A DNA stretch of 64,000 bases from Terrabacter aerolatus (GTDB lineage: Bacteria; Actinomycetota; Actinomycetes; Actinomycetales; Dermatophilaceae), in assembly GCF_007991735.1 (NCBI RefSeq), contig NZ_BJYX01000007.1:1-64000 (forward strand), in the 5' to 3' direction. The first letter of the stretch is position 1; each line of letters begins with the position of its first letter. Of this stretch, positions 15,789-24,961 are shown one piece after another. The notes under the pieces are model-generated. The model saw only the letters and a list, made by a program, of their open reading frames with translations, ran no database searches and was not told the DNA's origin. A program made the position numbers and the translations under genes.

Positions 15789-16793
15789 ATGGACACAACC
15801 ATCCCCGTCCTCGGGGTCGGTGCGGTCATCGCGCTGGCCATGGGCTTCAACTACACCAACGGTTTCCACGACGCCGCCAACGCGATCGCGACCTCCGTCT
15901 CGACCCGCGCCCTGACGCCCCGCGTCGCACTGGCCATGGCGGCCATCGCCAACCTCTTCGGCGCCTTCTTCGGCACCAAGGTGGCCAAGACGATCGGCTC
16001 GGGCATCATCGAGCAGCCGCAGGGGGTCAACGGCCTGTGGCTCGTCGCCGCGGCGCTCGTCGGCGCCATCGGCTGGAACCTGCTCACCTGGTGGTTCGGG
16101 CTCCCGTCGAGCTCGTCCCACGCCCTCATCGGAGGCCTGGGCGGCGCTGCGCTCGTCGCCGGCGTCGCCGTCAAGTGGAGCGTCATCTGGGAGAAGGTCA
16201 TCATCCCGATGATCGTCTCGCCCATCGTCGGTCTCGTCGTCGGCTACCTCGTCATGACGGCGATCTTCTGGATCTTCCGCAACGCCAACCCGGGCCGCGT
16301 CACGCGTGGCTTCCGCCTCGCGCAGACGGCCTCCGCCGCGGCCATGGCGTTCGGTCACGGCCTCCAGGACGCCGCCAAGACGGCCGGTGTCGTCGTCCTC
16401 GCGCTGACGATCTCCGGGCACCACAGCGACGACAGCATCCCGATCTGGGTCCTCGTGCTGTCGGCCGTCGTGATCTCGCTGGGCACGTATGCCGGTGGGT
16501 GGCGCATCATGCGCACGCTGGGTCGTCGCATCATCGACCTCACGCCGCCGCAGGGCTTCGCGGCCGAGACGACGGCCGCGGCGATCCTCTACGTCGCCGG
16601 CCTCGCCTTCGGGGCCCCGATCTCGACGACCCACACCATCACGGCGGCGATCATGGGCGTCGGCGCCACCAAGCGCCTGTCGGCCGTCCGGTGGAGCGTG
16701 GCCGGCAACATCGTCGGCGCGTGGTTCCTGACGTTCCCCGGTGCCGGCCTCGTGGCCGTCGTCGCCTGGTACGCCACCTCGATCTTCCGCTGA
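15789..16793 (+). CDS. pit: Low-affinity inorganic phosphate transporter Pit
   Basis: The 334-residue integral membrane protein has about nine to ten helices. The paired Pit (PHO4) signatures appear twice, as expected from internal duplication: GFNYTNGFHDAANAIAT near the N-terminus and GHGLQDAAKTAG near residue 196. SSSSHALIGG and ISTTHTITAAI are the two matching substrate-loop motifs. Pit proteins import metal-phosphate with protons (or Na+) at moderate affinity and serve when phosphate is plentiful. Here the gene converges on the high-affinity pst operon. Confidence 0.95.
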   Translation: MDTTIPVLGVGAVIALAMGFNYTNGFHDAANAIATSVSTRALTPRVALAMAAIANLFGAFFGTKVAKTIGSGIIEQPQGVNGLWLVAAALVGAIGWNLLTWWFGLPSSSSHALIGGLGGAALVAGVAVKWSVIWEKVIIPMIVSPIVGLVVGYLVMTAIFWIFRNANPGRVTRGFRLAQTASAAAMAFGHGLQDAAKTAGVVVLALTISGHHSDDSIPIWVLVLSAVVISLGTYAGGWRIMRTLGRRIIDLTPPQGFAAETTAAAILYVAGLAFGAPISTTHTITAAIMGVGATKRLSAVRWSVAGNIVGAWFLTFPGAGLVAVVAWYATSIFR

Positions 16794-16844
16794 CCCGGCC
16801 ACCCGGCATACGCCCCGGGTTCTCCGGCACGCCCCGGCTGCTTT

Positions 16845-16920
16845 CCGCAACACACCGAACAGACGTCAACCCCGCACGGTCGTAACCGTGCGGGGTTGAC
16901 GCTTTCCCGGTGTGTTGCGG
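16845..16920. terminator. Nested palindrome, bidirectional terminator between pit and pstB
   Basis: An inner 17-bp perfect stem with a 4-nt loop (16864-16880 with 16885-16901) is enclosed by an outer 13-bp perfect pair, CCGCAACACACCG (16845-16857) and CGGTGTGTTGCGG (16908-16920). The two stems are separated by 6-nt internal strands on each side. The total is 30 bp of pairing in 76 nt, ending 8 bp before the pstB stop. It would work for both convergent operons. Confidence 0.85.
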
Positions 16921-16928
16921 GGGAGGGC

Positions 16929-17705
16929 TCAGCCGAAGCGGCCCGAGATGTAGTCCTCGGTGGCCTGCTCGGTGGGGTTGTTGAAGATGCGGGTCGTGTC
17001 GCCGATCTCGACGAGGCGCCCCGGCTCACCGGTCGCCTTGAGGTTGAAGAAGGCCGTCCGGTCCGAGACGCGGGCCGCCTGCTGCATGTTGTGCGTGACG
17101 ATGACGATCGTGAACTCGTTCTTGAGCTCGTTGACGAGGTCCTCGATGGCGAGCGTCGAGATCGGGTCGAGCGCGGAGCACGGCTCGTCCATGAGCAGCA
17201 CCTGCGGCTGCACCGCGATGGCGCGGGCGATGCAGAGGCGCTGCTGCTGACCGCCGGAGAGGCCGGCGCCCGGCTTGCTCAGGCGGTCCTTGACCTCGTT
17301 CCACAGGTTCGCGCCCTTGAGCGAGCTCTCGACGATCCCGTCGAGCGTCTTCTTGTTCTTGACGCCGTTGAGCCGCAGACCCGCCGCGACGTTGTCGTAG
17401 ATCGACATCGTCGGGAACGGGTTGGGCCGCTGGAAGACCATGCCGACGGTGCGGCGCACGGTCACGGGGTCCATCGAGCTGGCGTAGAGGTCCTGGTCGT
17501 CGAGCATGACCTTGCCCTCGACGCGACCGCCGGGGATCACCTCGTGCATGCGGTTCAGGGTGCGCAGGAAGGTCGACTTGCCGCAGCCGGACGGGCCGAT
17601 GAACGCCGTGACGGACCGGGGCTCGACCGTCATCGAGACGCCCTCGACGGCCTTGAACGAGCCGTAGTAGACGTTGAGGTCGCTGACGTCGATTCGCTTT
17701 GCCAT
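16929..17705 (-). CDS. pstB: Phosphate ABC transporter ATP-binding protein PstB
   Basis: The 258-residue ATPase of the high-affinity phosphate importer has the family length. Walker A is GPSGCGKST (about residues 37-45), the ABC signature is LSGGQQQR, and Walker B is [13 protein letters not shown]. The PstB-typical [16 protein letters not shown] is also present. The ATG at 17705 follows a GAAAGC-type weak ribosome binding site 19 bp after pstA. It is the last gene of pstSCAB. Confidence 0.97.
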   Translation of the reverse strand: MAKRIDVSDLNVYYGSFKAVEGVSMTVEPRSVTAFIGPSGCGKSTFLRTLNRMHEVIPGGRVEGKVMLDDQDLYASSMDPVTVRRTVGMVFQRPNPFPTMSIYDNVAAGLRLNGVKNKKTLDGIVESSLKGANLWNEVKDRLSKPGAGLSGGQQQRLCIARAIAVQPQVLLMDEPCSALDPISTLAIEDLVNELKNEFTIVIVTHNMQQAARVSDRTAFFNLKATGEPGRLVEIGDTTRIFNNPTEQATEDYISGRFG

Positions 17706-17724
17706 TGCTGGGGTTCGCTTTCTC

Positions 17725-18690
17725 TTACTTCTTGACCGAGCCGTAGTGCGCGATGACACGGCCGATGAGGTTGAGCAGCAGGACGAGGATGATGAGGGTG
17801 AGCGCGGCGCCCCACATGCGCTCGGCCGCGGTGGCCAGGGCGAAGTCGCCGCGGTCCTGGTTGATCATCATGGGGAGGGTCGGGAAGTTGCCGTTGAACA
17901 GGTCCCGCTGGAAGTTCTTCGTGTACGGCGCGAGGATCAGCAGCGGCGCCGTCTCGCCCATGACGCGGGCGATGCCGAGCAGCACGCCGGTCACGATGCC
18001 CGAGAAGGCCGTGCGCAGCACGACCTTGACGACGGTGACCCACTTGGGCACGCCGAGGGCGTATGCCGCCTCGCGCAGCTCGTTGGGCACGAGCTTGAGC
18101 ATCTCCTCGGTCGAGCGCACGATCACGGGGATCATGAGCAGCACGAGGGCGAGGGACGCGGCGAACCCGGAGCGGCCGAGTCCGAACGTCGTGACCCACA
18201 CGGCATAGATGAACAGCGCCGCGACGATCGAGGGGACGCCCGAGAGGATGTCGACGGTGAAGCTGATCGCCTTCGCGAGCCGGCCGCGGCCGTACTCGAC
18301 GAGGTAGACGGCGGTGAGGATGCCGATCGGCACGGCGATGAGCGCGGTGAAGCCGACCATCTGGAGGGTGCCCTCGATGGCGTGGCGCGCGCCGCCGCCG
18401 AAGTCGTCGGAGTTGATGTTGCGCTGGTTGCCCGTCCACCACGTCGCGGTGGTGAGCATGTGGAAGCCCTTGCCGACGACGGTGCCGAGGATCCACACGA
18501 GCGGCACCATGGCCAGGGCGAAGGCGCCCCACATGACGATCCGCGCCACGACGTCCTTGATCATGCGGGCCCGGTGCGGGTTGCTCATCTCGGAGAGCGC
18601 GTCACGGCCCGGGCGGCCGCCCGGGGGCGTGGACGGGTCCCCCGGGACGGCCCGGTCGTCGGGGGCGCGGCGGTCGGTCGCGGTGCTCAT
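17725..18690 (-). CDS. pstA: Phosphate ABC transporter permease PstA
   Basis: The 321-residue permease begins with a 40-residue polar cytoplasmic tail, followed by six predicted transmembrane segments and the EAA coupling loop ([31 protein letters not shown]). The ATG at 18690 overlaps the pstC stop (ATGA), giving translational coupling. It pairs with PstC to form the membrane channel. Confidence 0.95.
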   Translation of the reverse strand: MSTATDRRAPDDRAVPGDPSTPPGGRPGRDALSEMSNPHRARMIKDVVARIVMWGAFALAMVPLVWILGTVVGKGFHMLTTATWWTGNQRNINSDDFGGGARHAIEGTLQMVGFTALIAVPIGILTAVYLVEYGRGRLAKAISFTVDILSGVPSIVAALFIYAVWVTTFGLGRSGFAASLALVLLMIPVIVRSTEEMLKLVPNELREAAYALGVPKWVTVVKVVLRTAFSGIVTGVLLGIARVMGETAPLLILAPYTKNFQRDLFNGNFPTLPMMINQDRGDFALATAAERMWGAALTLIILVLLLNLIGRVIAHYGSVKK

Positions 18691-19694
18691 TCGGTGAAGG
18701 CCTTCCTGCGCTCGATGACGACCCGGGCGATGCTGTTGACGACGAAGGTCAGCACGAAGAGGACGAGACCCGCGGCGATGTAGGCGCCGGTCTTGGTGGG
18801 GTTGCTGAACTCGGCAGCGTTGTTGGCGATCTTCGAGGCGAACGTCTCGCCGCCGTTGAAGAGCGACCAGGTCCACGGGCTGCCGTCGGAGAGGGCCGAG
18901 ACGAGGAAGGTGACGGCGATCGTCTCGCCGAGCGCGCGTCCGAGCGCGAGCATCGAGGCCGAGATGACGCCGGGGCGGCCGAAGGGGAGCACGGCGGTGC
19001 GGATCATCTCCCACTGCGTCGCGCCGAGGGCGAGAGCGCCCTCCTTGTGGGCCGTCGGCGTCTGGTCGAAGACCTCGCGCGAGAGCGCCGTGACGATCGG
19101 CAGCACCATGATGGCGAGGACGATGCCGATGAAGAAGATCGTGCCACCGCTGATGCCCGTGGGGGCGAAGAGCGGGAACCAGCCGAGCTTGTCCTCGATC
19201 CAGCCCTGCACCGGCTTGAAGACCGGGGCGAAGGCGATGAGGCCCCAGAGGCCGTAGACGATGGAGGGCACCGCGGCGAGCAGGTCCACGAGACCGGCGG
19301 CGGCGCGCCGCATCCAGGTGGGGGCGTACTGCGTGATGAACAGCGCTACGGCGACGCCGACCGGGACCGCGATCACCATCGCGATGGTCGAGGCGGTGAC
19401 CGTCGTCCAGAGGAACTCGAGGATGCCGAAGGCGGGCTGGTCGCCACCCGGCGCCCACACCCGGCTCGTGAAGAAGTTCGCCGAGTTGTCCATCAGGGCC
19501 GGCACGGCCTGGACGATGAGGAAGACGGCGATCAGGGTGACGAGGGCGATGACGAGGACGCCCGAGACGGTCGCGGCGCCGCCGAAGAGCCGGTCGCCGA
19601 AACGTCCCGTCGACGCGCGGTCGCCTTGCAGGGGCTTCTGTCCGTCCGGTCCGGGGACCTGGTCCGCGGCGGACACGCCCGTCACTGTGGACAC
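18687..19694 (-). CDS. pstC: Phosphate ABC transporter permease PstC
   Basis: The 335-residue permease has a polar N-terminal tail of about 38 residues, six transmembrane helices, and the coupling motif KEGALALGATQWEMIRTAVLPFGRPGVISA. It starts with GTG at 19694, preceded by GGAAGAGG. A strong hairpin lies between it and pstS, so pstC is probably expressed at a lower level than pstS. Confidence 0.95.
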   Translation of the reverse strand: MSTVTGVSAADQVPGPDGQKPLQGDRASTGRFGDRLFGGAATVSGVLVIALVTLIAVFLIVQAVPALMDNSANFFTSRVWAPGGDQPAFGILEFLWTTVTASTIAMVIAVPVGVAVALFITQYAPTWMRRAAAGLVDLLAAVPSIVYGLWGLIAFAPVFKPVQGWIEDKLGWFPLFAPTGISGGTIFFIGIVLAIMVLPIVTALSREVFDQTPTAHKEGALALGATQWEMIRTAVLPFGRPGVISASMLALGRALGETIAVTFLVSALSDGSPWTWSLFNGGETFASKIANNAAEFSNPTKTGAYIAAGLVLFVLTFVVNSIARVVIERRKAFTE

Positions 19695-19728
19695 GTGGAG
19701 GCCTCTTCCTTCGTTCGGGTGGTACTGG

Positions 19729-19766
19729 CGCAGGGACGGGCGCCGTTTCTGGCGCCCGCCCCTGCG
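19729..19766 (-). terminator. Intra-operon hairpin between pstS and pstC
   Basis: A 16-bp stem with one mismatch (19729-19744 with 19751-19766) and a 6-nt loop lies 43 bp after the pstS stop and 34 bp before pstC. Attenuation or 3'-end protection at this point would give excess PstS over the membrane subunits. Confidence 0.7.
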
Positions 19767-19809
19767 TGGTCGACCCGCTCGGATCGCTCCGGACAGGTCA
19801 GGCGGTGGT

Positions 19810-20937
19810 TCAGGAGATCGCGTCGACCGCGGTCTTGACCTTGGTGGCGACCTCGGTCGGCAGCGGGGCGTAGCCCTTGGCCTCGAGGCCCTTCTGGACC
19901 TCGTCCGAGGAGAAGGTCTTGAGGAAGCTCTTGACCTTCTTGCCGGTCGCGGCGTCGGCGTACTTCGAGCAGACGACCTCGTACGTCACGAGGACGATCG
20001 GGTAGGCCCCGGCCTCCTTCGTGGCGTAGTCGATCTTGAGCGCGAGGTCGTTGCCGGTGCCGGTCTGCTTGGCGGTGGCGATCGTCTTGCCGGCCGACTC
20101 GGCGGTCAGCGCGACGGGGCCGGAGCCGGTGTCGATCTGGGCCATCGGGAGCTGGTTCTGCTGGGCGTAGGACAGCTCGACGTAGGTGATGCCGCCGTCC
20201 TGGTTCTTCGTGGCGGTGGCGACACCTGCCGACTTCTCCTTGCCCTCGCCCTTGCCGGTCCACTTCTTGCCGGTCTCGTAGGACCAGGCGTCGGGAGCGG
20301 CGGCCTTGAGGTACTTGGTGAAGTTCTCCGTGGTGCCCGACTCGTCGGAGCGGAAGAACACCTTGATCGGCGTCGAGGGCAGCGTGACGCCCTTGTTGAG
20401 CGCCGCGATGGCCGGGTCGTTCCATGCCGTGATCTTGCCGTCGAAGATCTTCGCGGCGACCTCGGCGTTGAGCACGAGCTTGTCGACACCCTTGACGTTG
20501 TAGGCGATCGCGATGGGGCCGGTGACCATGGGGAGGTTCCAGGCGTCGGAGCCGCAGGCGGCCTTGGCGTCCTGGGCCTCGATCTTGCCGTCCTTGGGCA
20601 CGGTCTTCAGGGCCGAGTCGGAGCCGGCGAAGTCGACCTGCTTGGCGATGAACTGCTTGATGCCGGCACCGGAGCCGGTGGGCTGGTAGTCGATGTTGGC
20701 GTCGGCGCAGGCCGTCTGGTAGGCCTTGATCGCCTCGTCGATGGCGTTCTTCTGCGCCGAGGAGCCCTCGGCCTTGAGGTCGCCGCTGAAGCAGTCGCCC
20801 GCCGCGGAGGAGGCGCCGCCGGCGCCGGTCGAGCCGGTCCCCGGCTGTGCACCGTTGTTCTCGGACGCACAGGCGGAGAGCGCAAGAGCGCCGGACAGGG
20901 CGATGGCGCCGAGAGCGCTGATACGCGAAACAGACAC
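19810..20937 (-). CDS. pstS: Phosphate-binding lipoprotein PstS
   Basis: The 375-residue product has a signal peptide with lipobox ALSAC, placing the lipidated Cys at residue 23. An 18-residue Gly/Ser/Ala linker precedes the type II periplasmic-binding fold. Phosphate-contacting segments of the family are visible: GSGAGIKQF, DFAGSDSAL and FRSDESGTTENF. It captures phosphate at the cell surface for PstCAB. The GTG at 20937 was chosen because it sits directly before the signal peptide, after GAGAGGGATC. Phased PHO boxes lie 118-157 bp upstream of this start. Confidence 0.95.
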   Translation of the reverse strand: MSVSRISALGAIALSGALALSACASENNGAQPGTGSTGAGGASSAAGDCFSGDLKAEGSSAQKNAIDEAIKAYQTACADANIDYQPTGSGAGIKQFIAKQVDFAGSDSALKTVPKDGKIEAQDAKAACGSDAWNLPMVTGPIAIAYNVKGVDKLVLNAEVAAKIFDGKITAWNDPAIAALNKGVTLPSTPIKVFFRSDESGTTENFTKYLKAAAPDAWSYETGKKWTGKGEGKEKSAGVATATKNQDGGITYVELSYAQQNQLPMAQIDTGSGPVALTAESAGKTIATAKQTGTGNDLALKIDYATKEAGAYPIVLVTYEVVCSKYADAATGKKVKSFLKTFSSDEVQKGLEAKGYAPLPTEVATKVKTAVDAIS

Positions 20938-21040
20938 GAGTGTGATCCCTCTCGATGGGGTGTTCGTGGGTGGTCGTTGGTGGTCGAACGTGGTCGTGCG
21001 GTCGGATCCGAGCGACGGTGCTGGATGGTGATCCACCGCG

Positions 21041-21094
21041 AACATAGGTGTGCAGGGTGACCAGCGGTCCACGTGCGGTTAACGCCGGGTGAAC
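21041..21094 (-). promoter_or_regulatory. PHO/RegX3 box array and -10 of pstS
   Basis: On the minus strand GTTCACC, GTTAACC and GTGGACC occupy 21094-21088, 21083-21077 and 21072-21066, with a degraded fourth unit at 21061-21055. The spacing is exactly 11 nt throughout. This matches the direct-repeat PHO box of actinobacterial PhoP/RegX3 response regulators. TATGTT (21046-21041) follows at a distance expected when the regulator replaces the -35 element. RegX3 is encoded in this window. Confidence 0.85.
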
Positions 21095-21170
21095 GACCGG
21101 CGACGTCTTGGGGTGGGGTGCCGCCTCGGGATGCGTGATGGACCGGCCCGCGTGACGATGGAGGGTTGTC

Positions 21171-21240
21171 GAGGCCGTGCAGGCCCCTGCAGACCGGTGC
21201 AGACCGGTGCAGACCGGTGCAGGCCGGTGCAGGCCCCTGC
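21171..21240. repeat. 10-bp tandem array upstream of pstS
   Basis: Seven successive 10-bp units occur, three of them identical (AGACCGGTGC) and the others one to a few changes away. AGGCCCCTGC stands near both ends, making the array roughly mirror-symmetric. The unit is close to one DNA helical turn. It lies between the mutT1 stop and the PHO boxes. Confidence 0.8.
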
Positions 21241-21293
21241 AGGTCCGGGTGCCCCGCTGCCCTCCCGCTGCACGGCGGTCGGGGGCGTTCGTC

Positions 21294-22244
21294 CTAGGTG
21301 TCGATGCGCTCCACGTCGACGACCCGGGCGTCCTCACCGCGTCCGACGAGGTGGCACACGAGCGCCTCGCCCTTGCGCATCGACTCCTCGGCGGCGACCC
21401 GCAGCTGCTCCGCCACCACCTCACCGCGCTCGGGCGATCGGCCCACCCGGGCGTGCAGCATCCCGAGCAGCGTCGGGAGCACCGGCCCGTGGCTGCACAG
21501 CGCGGAAGGGTCGCCGCGCTCGAGCAGGCGCCGGACCTGGGCGACGGCGCCCTCCCCGCTCTCGGCGAAGCCTTCCTCGGAGAGCGCGTCCCGGGTGCGC
21601 AGGCGCAGTCCGTGCTGCACGGCATACGGCTCGAGGGTGGCGACGCAGCGGTCCGAGGAGGAGGAGACCATACGGGTCACGCCGTAGGCGTCGAGCACGT
21701 CGGACAGGCTGCTCGCCTGGGCGCGGCCGACGGCGTCGAGGGGGCGTCGCCGGTCGTCGCCGCTCCAGCGGCCCCGCGGCGTGGCCTTCGCGTGCCGGAC
21801 GAGCACGAGCGGCCAGGACCGCAGCTCGTCGGCCCGCTCGGCCCGGATCAGGGCCAGCAGCTGCTCGCGGTCCCGGGCGTAGTCGAGGCGGCTGTGCGCA
21901 GTGCGAACGTCGACCCAGTCGACCTCGTCGATCTCGTGCTCGAGCACGCCCGAGCCGCCGGTGACCCGGGCCGACCAGTAGTGCACCTGCTTCGTGGCGG
22001 GTCCGCCGGTGGGGTCGAGCACCGGGTACTCCGCCGACGGCAGCGGCACGCCGAGCCGCACGACGAGCCCGGTCTCCTCCAGCGTCTCGCGCGCCGCCGC
22101 CACGCAGGCGTGCTCACCGGGGTCGAGCTTGCCCTTGGCCCACGACCAGTCGTCGTATTTCGGCCGGTGCACGAGGGCGACCTCGAGACGTCCATCGCGA
22201 CGCCGCCAGGGCAGCGTGCCGGCGGCGGGGATCACAGAGGCCAC
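21294..22244 (-). CDS. mutT1: MutT1-like Nudix hydrolase fused to histidine phosphatase
   Basis: The 316-residue product has two domains, as in mycobacterial MutT1. An N-terminal Nudix domain carries the full box G38-x5-E44-x7-REtLEEtGL. A C-terminal histidine-phosphatase domain starts near residue 144 with LVLVRHAKA, includes SSSSDRCVATLEP, and ends with SHGPVLPTLL. In mycobacteria this protein removes oxidised nucleotides (8-oxo-dGTP) and hydrolyses diadenosine polyphosphates. Its position two genes downstream of ppk is the same conserved neighbourhood as in mycobacteria. Confidence 0.85.
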   Translation of the reverse strand: MASVIPAAGTLPWRRRDGRLEVALVHRPKYDDWSWAKGKLDPGEHACVAAARETLEETGLVVRLGVPLPSAEYPVLDPTGGPATKQVHYWSARVTGGSGVLEHEIDEVDWVDVRTAHSRLDYARDREQLLALIRAERADELRSWPLVLVRHAKATPRGRWSGDDRRRPLDAVGRAQASSLSDVLDAYGVTRMVSSSSDRCVATLEPYAVQHGLRLRTRDALSEEGFAESGEGAVAQVRRLLERGDPSALCSHGPVLPTLLGMLHARVGRSPERGEVVAEQLRVAAEESMRKGEALVCHLVGRGEDARVVDVERIDT

Positions 22245-22319
22245 ACGCGCCAGTGTGCCCGACGATGCCTCCCGGGGCGGCGCGACCGGCCCGACGGGTG
22301 CGCCCTGCCCGTATGCCGG

Positions 22320-22556
22320 TCAGCCGAGGAGGTCGTCGAGCGCGCCGTCGAGCGTGGGGTGGGCGAAGGGGAAGCCCGCCTCGCGCAGCACGTCGGAGGT
22401 GCTGTGGCGCCCGCCGCCGGACCGGGGCTCGCCGTCGAGCGTCACGGCGTGGATCGCCGCGCACCACTCGAGCCACCGGCGGGGGTCACCGACGACGGAC
22501 CACACCGTCTCGGGGTCGGCGGCCAGGTGCTGTGAGTGCGTGCGCTGCCACGTCAT
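22320..22556 (-). pseudogene. Collapsed SRPBCC-DUF1731 (TIGR01777-type epimerase) gene remnant
   Basis: This 78-codon frame joins two pieces that do not belong side by side. Residues 1-50 look like the start of an SRPBCC/polyketide-cyclase-like domain (ADPETVWSVVGDPRRWLEW). The last 26 residues (DVLREAGFPFAHPTLDGALDDLL) match the extreme C-terminus (DUF1731) of TIGR01777-family NAD-dependent epimerases. An SRPBCC-epimerase fusion with a large in-frame internal deletion explains this. The frame is intact, so it may still be translated, but it can hold no complete fold. TACGGT lies 6 nt before the ATG. Confidence 0.55.
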
Positions 22557-22592
22557 GACCTCACCGTAGGAGAGGGTCGCCGAGCCGAGCGC

Positions 22593-24917
22593 TCAGCGGC
22601 GGCGCGCCTTGCGACGCCGCTTGTCGTGGCGCTCGATGAGCTTCTCCTGGAGGTCGTCGAGCGGCTCACCGGCCTCGGACTGGTGGTGGCGCACCCACCG
22701 GCCGTCGGAGCCGAGGTCCCACCGTGACGTCGTCTCGGCGAACGCGAGGTCGATGAGGTCGGCGAGCTCGTCGACGTGCCCGGGCTCGGTGATGCGCACG
22801 AGCGCCTCGACCCGGCGGTCGAGGTTGCGGTGCATCATGTCCGCGCTGCCGATGTAGACCTGGGGGTCGCCGCCGTGGTCGAACCAGAAGACCCGGGAGT
22901 GCTCGAGGAAGCGGCCGAGGATCGAGCGGACGCGGATGTGCTCCGAGAGGCCCTCGACGCCGGGGCGCAGGGCACAGATGCCACGCACCCAGATGTCGAC
23001 GCGCACGCCGGCGATGCTGGCCCGGTAGAGGGCGTCGATGAGGGCCTCGTCGACGATCGAGTTGGCCTTGATGACGATGCGGCCGGCGGGGGCGTCGTCC
23101 CGGCGCGACGTGTGCAGGTCGATCTCCTCGTCGATGAGGTCGATGAGGCCGGACCGCACCGAGCGCGGGGCGACGAGGAGGCGCTTGAACTTGCTGCGCG
23201 GGGCGAATCCCGAGAGCAGGTTGAAGAGGCGGGAGAGGTCCTCGCCGACCTGCGGGTCGGTGGTGAAGAGGCCGAAGTCCTCGTAGACGCGCGCCGTCTT
23301 CGGGTTGTAGTTGCCGGTGCCGATGTGGCAGTAGCGCACGAGGCCCTCGGACTCCTGGCGCACGACGAGGCAGAGCTTGGCGTGGGTCTTGAGCCCGACG
23401 ACGCCGTAGACGACGTGGACGCCCGCCTCCTCCAGCTTGCGTGCCCAGGAGATGTTGTTGACCTCGTCGAAGCGGGCCTTGATCTCGACGACGGCGAGCA
23501 CCTGCTTGCCGGCCTCGGCGGCGTCGATGAGGGCGTCGATGATGGGGGAGTCACCCGAGGTGCGGTAGAGCGTCTGCTTGATGGCGAGGACCTTGGGGTC
23601 CCCTGCGGCCTGCTCGATGAAGGCCTGCACCGAGGTCGAGAACGAGTTGTACGGGTGCTGGACCAGCACGTCCTTCTGCCGCACCGCGGTGAGCAGGTCG
23701 ATGGCCTTGGCGCTCTCGGTCGGGGCGAAGTCGGGGTGCGTGCGCGGGAAGAACTTCGGGAACTCGAGGTCGCTCCGGTCGACGTCGGCGATGGTGAAGA
23801 GACCGCGCAGGTCGAGCGGCGTCGGCAGCCGGTAGATCTCGCGGTCGCTGATCTGCAGCTCGCGGGCCAGCATGTCGAGCACCTTGGGGTCGATGTCCTC
23901 CTCGACCTCGAGCCGGATCGGCGGGCCGAAGCGGCGCCGGGTCAGCTCCTTCTCCAGCGCGGTGAGCAGGTTCTCGGCGTCGTCCTCCTCGACCTCGAGG
24001 TCCTCGTTGCGGGTGACGCGGAAGGAGAAGTGCTCCTGCACGAGCATGCCGGGGAAGAGCTGGTCCAGGTGGCTCGCGATGACGTCCTCGAGGGGGACGA
24101 AGCGCTTGCGCTCGACCTCGGCGTCGACGTCCTCCTCGACGAGGATGAAGCGGGGGAGGCTCGGCGGCACCTTGACGCGGGCGAAGTGCTCGGTGCCCGT
24201 CTTGGGGTTCTGCAGGAGCACGGCGAGGTTGAGCGACAGCCCGGAGATGTAGGGGAACGGGTGCGCCGGGTCGACGGCGAGTGGCGTGAGCACCGGGAAG
24301 ACGCGGTCGGCGAAGAAGAAGTGGAGCGGCTCGCGGTCGTCCTCGTCGAGGTCGCCCCAGCGCACCACGGTGATGCCCTCGTCCTCGAGCGCCGGGCGCA
24401 CGTCGTGCTGGAAGACACCGGCGTGCTGCTGCATCAGCTCGTGCGCGAGGCGGGCGACCCGCTCGATCAGCTCGCGCGGCTCGAGCCCGGCCGCGGTGCG
24501 CACCGCGAGCCCGGTCGCGATGCGCCGCTTGAGGCCGGCGACGCGCACCATGAAGTACTCGTCGAGGTTGTTGGCGAAGATCGCGAGGAAGCGGGTGCGC
24601 TCGAGGAGGGGCACGGCCGGGTCCATGGCGAGCTGGAGCACCCGCTCGTTGAACTGCAGCCACGACAGCTCGCGCTCGAGGTAGCGGTCGGCCGGCAGGT
24701 CGTCCTCGTCGTCGCCCTGTCCCCCGGCGCCGACGAACCGGCCGTTGGGGGCGCGGGCGGGCACGCGCCGGGTGGGCACGGTGCTCGTGAACGAGCTGAC
24801 CTCCGCCGACTCGCTCCCGGACTCGTTCCCGGAGTCGTCGGCGGACGGGTCACGGGTGTCCGCGACCCGGGAGTCCTGCTCGTCGACGTCGGGGGTGGTG
24901 AGGCTGCCGGTGCTCAT
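22593..24917 (-). CDS. ppk: Polyphosphate kinase Ppk (Ppk1)
   Basis: The 774-residue enzyme reversibly polymerises the terminal phosphate of ATP into polyphosphate. After a low-complexity acidic N-terminal tail of about 75 residues, the Ppk1 domains follow in order: N ([13 protein letters not shown]), head, C1 ([15 protein letters not shown]) and C2. The two catalytic-loop regions are [11 protein letters not shown] and [24 protein letters not shown]; the first contains the His expected to be autophosphorylated. The C-terminus is Lys/Arg-rich. A PHO box lies directly upstream. The pseudogene remnant and mutT1 follow on the same strand. Confidence 0.95.
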   Translation of the reverse strand: MSTGSLTTPDVDEQDSRVADTRDPSADDSGNESGSESAEVSSFTSTVPTRRVPARAPNGRFVGAGGQGDDEDDLPADRYLERELSWLQFNERVLQLAMDPAVPLLERTRFLAIFANNLDEYFMVRVAGLKRRIATGLAVRTAAGLEPRELIERVARLAHELMQQHAGVFQHDVRPALEDEGITVVRWGDLDEDDREPLHFFFADRVFPVLTPLAVDPAHPFPYISGLSLNLAVLLQNPKTGTEHFARVKVPPSLPRFILVEEDVDAEVERKRFVPLEDVIASHLDQLFPGMLVQEHFSFRVTRNEDLEVEEDDAENLLTALEKELTRRRFGPPIRLEVEEDIDPKVLDMLARELQISDREIYRLPTPLDLRGLFTIADVDRSDLEFPKFFPRTHPDFAPTESAKAIDLLTAVRQKDVLVQHPYNSFSTSVQAFIEQAAGDPKVLAIKQTLYRTSGDSPIIDALIDAAEAGKQVLAVVEIKARFDEVNNISWARKLEEAGVHVVYGVVGLKTHAKLCLVVRQESEGLVRYCHIGTGNYNPKTARVYEDFGLFTTDPQVGEDLSRLFNLLSGFAPRSKFKRLLVAPRSVRSGLIDLIDEEIDLHTSRRDDAPAGRIVIKANSIVDEALIDALYRASIAGVRVDIWVRGICALRPGVEGLSEHIRVRSILGRFLEHSRVFWFDHGGDPQVYIGSADMMHRNLDRRVEALVRITEPGHVDELADLIDLAFAETTSRWDLGSDGRWVRHHQSEAGEPLDDLQEKLIERHDKRRRKARRR

Positions 24918-24938
24918 GCGCCCATCGTGGCACCGAAA

Positions 24939-24956
24939 GGTGGCCCGAGGGTGAAC
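24939..24956 (-). promoter_or_regulatory. PHO/RegX3-like box before ppk
   Basis: On the minus strand GTTCACC (24956-24950) is followed exactly 11 nt on by GGCCACC (24945-24939), with a weaker third unit GGTGCCA in phase. The box fills the 44-bp gap between the mshD stop and the ppk start, so ppk could be induced apart from mshD when phosphate is low. No clear -10 is seen. Confidence 0.6.
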
Positions 24957-24961
24957 TCGTC

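Larger units (their letters stand above)
20938..21293 (-). promoter_or_regulatory. pstS regulatory region (356 bp)
   Basis: This gap between mutT1 and pstS, both on the minus strand, holds no gene. It contains a 10-bp tandem array (21171-21240), the PHO box array and a -10-like hexamer. The roughly 100 nt between the -10 and the start codon would be an untranslated leader. Confidence 0.6.

Noticed and set aside
21171-21240. CRISPR array
   Set aside because: Units are directly abutting 10-mers without unique spacers, and no cas gene is present.
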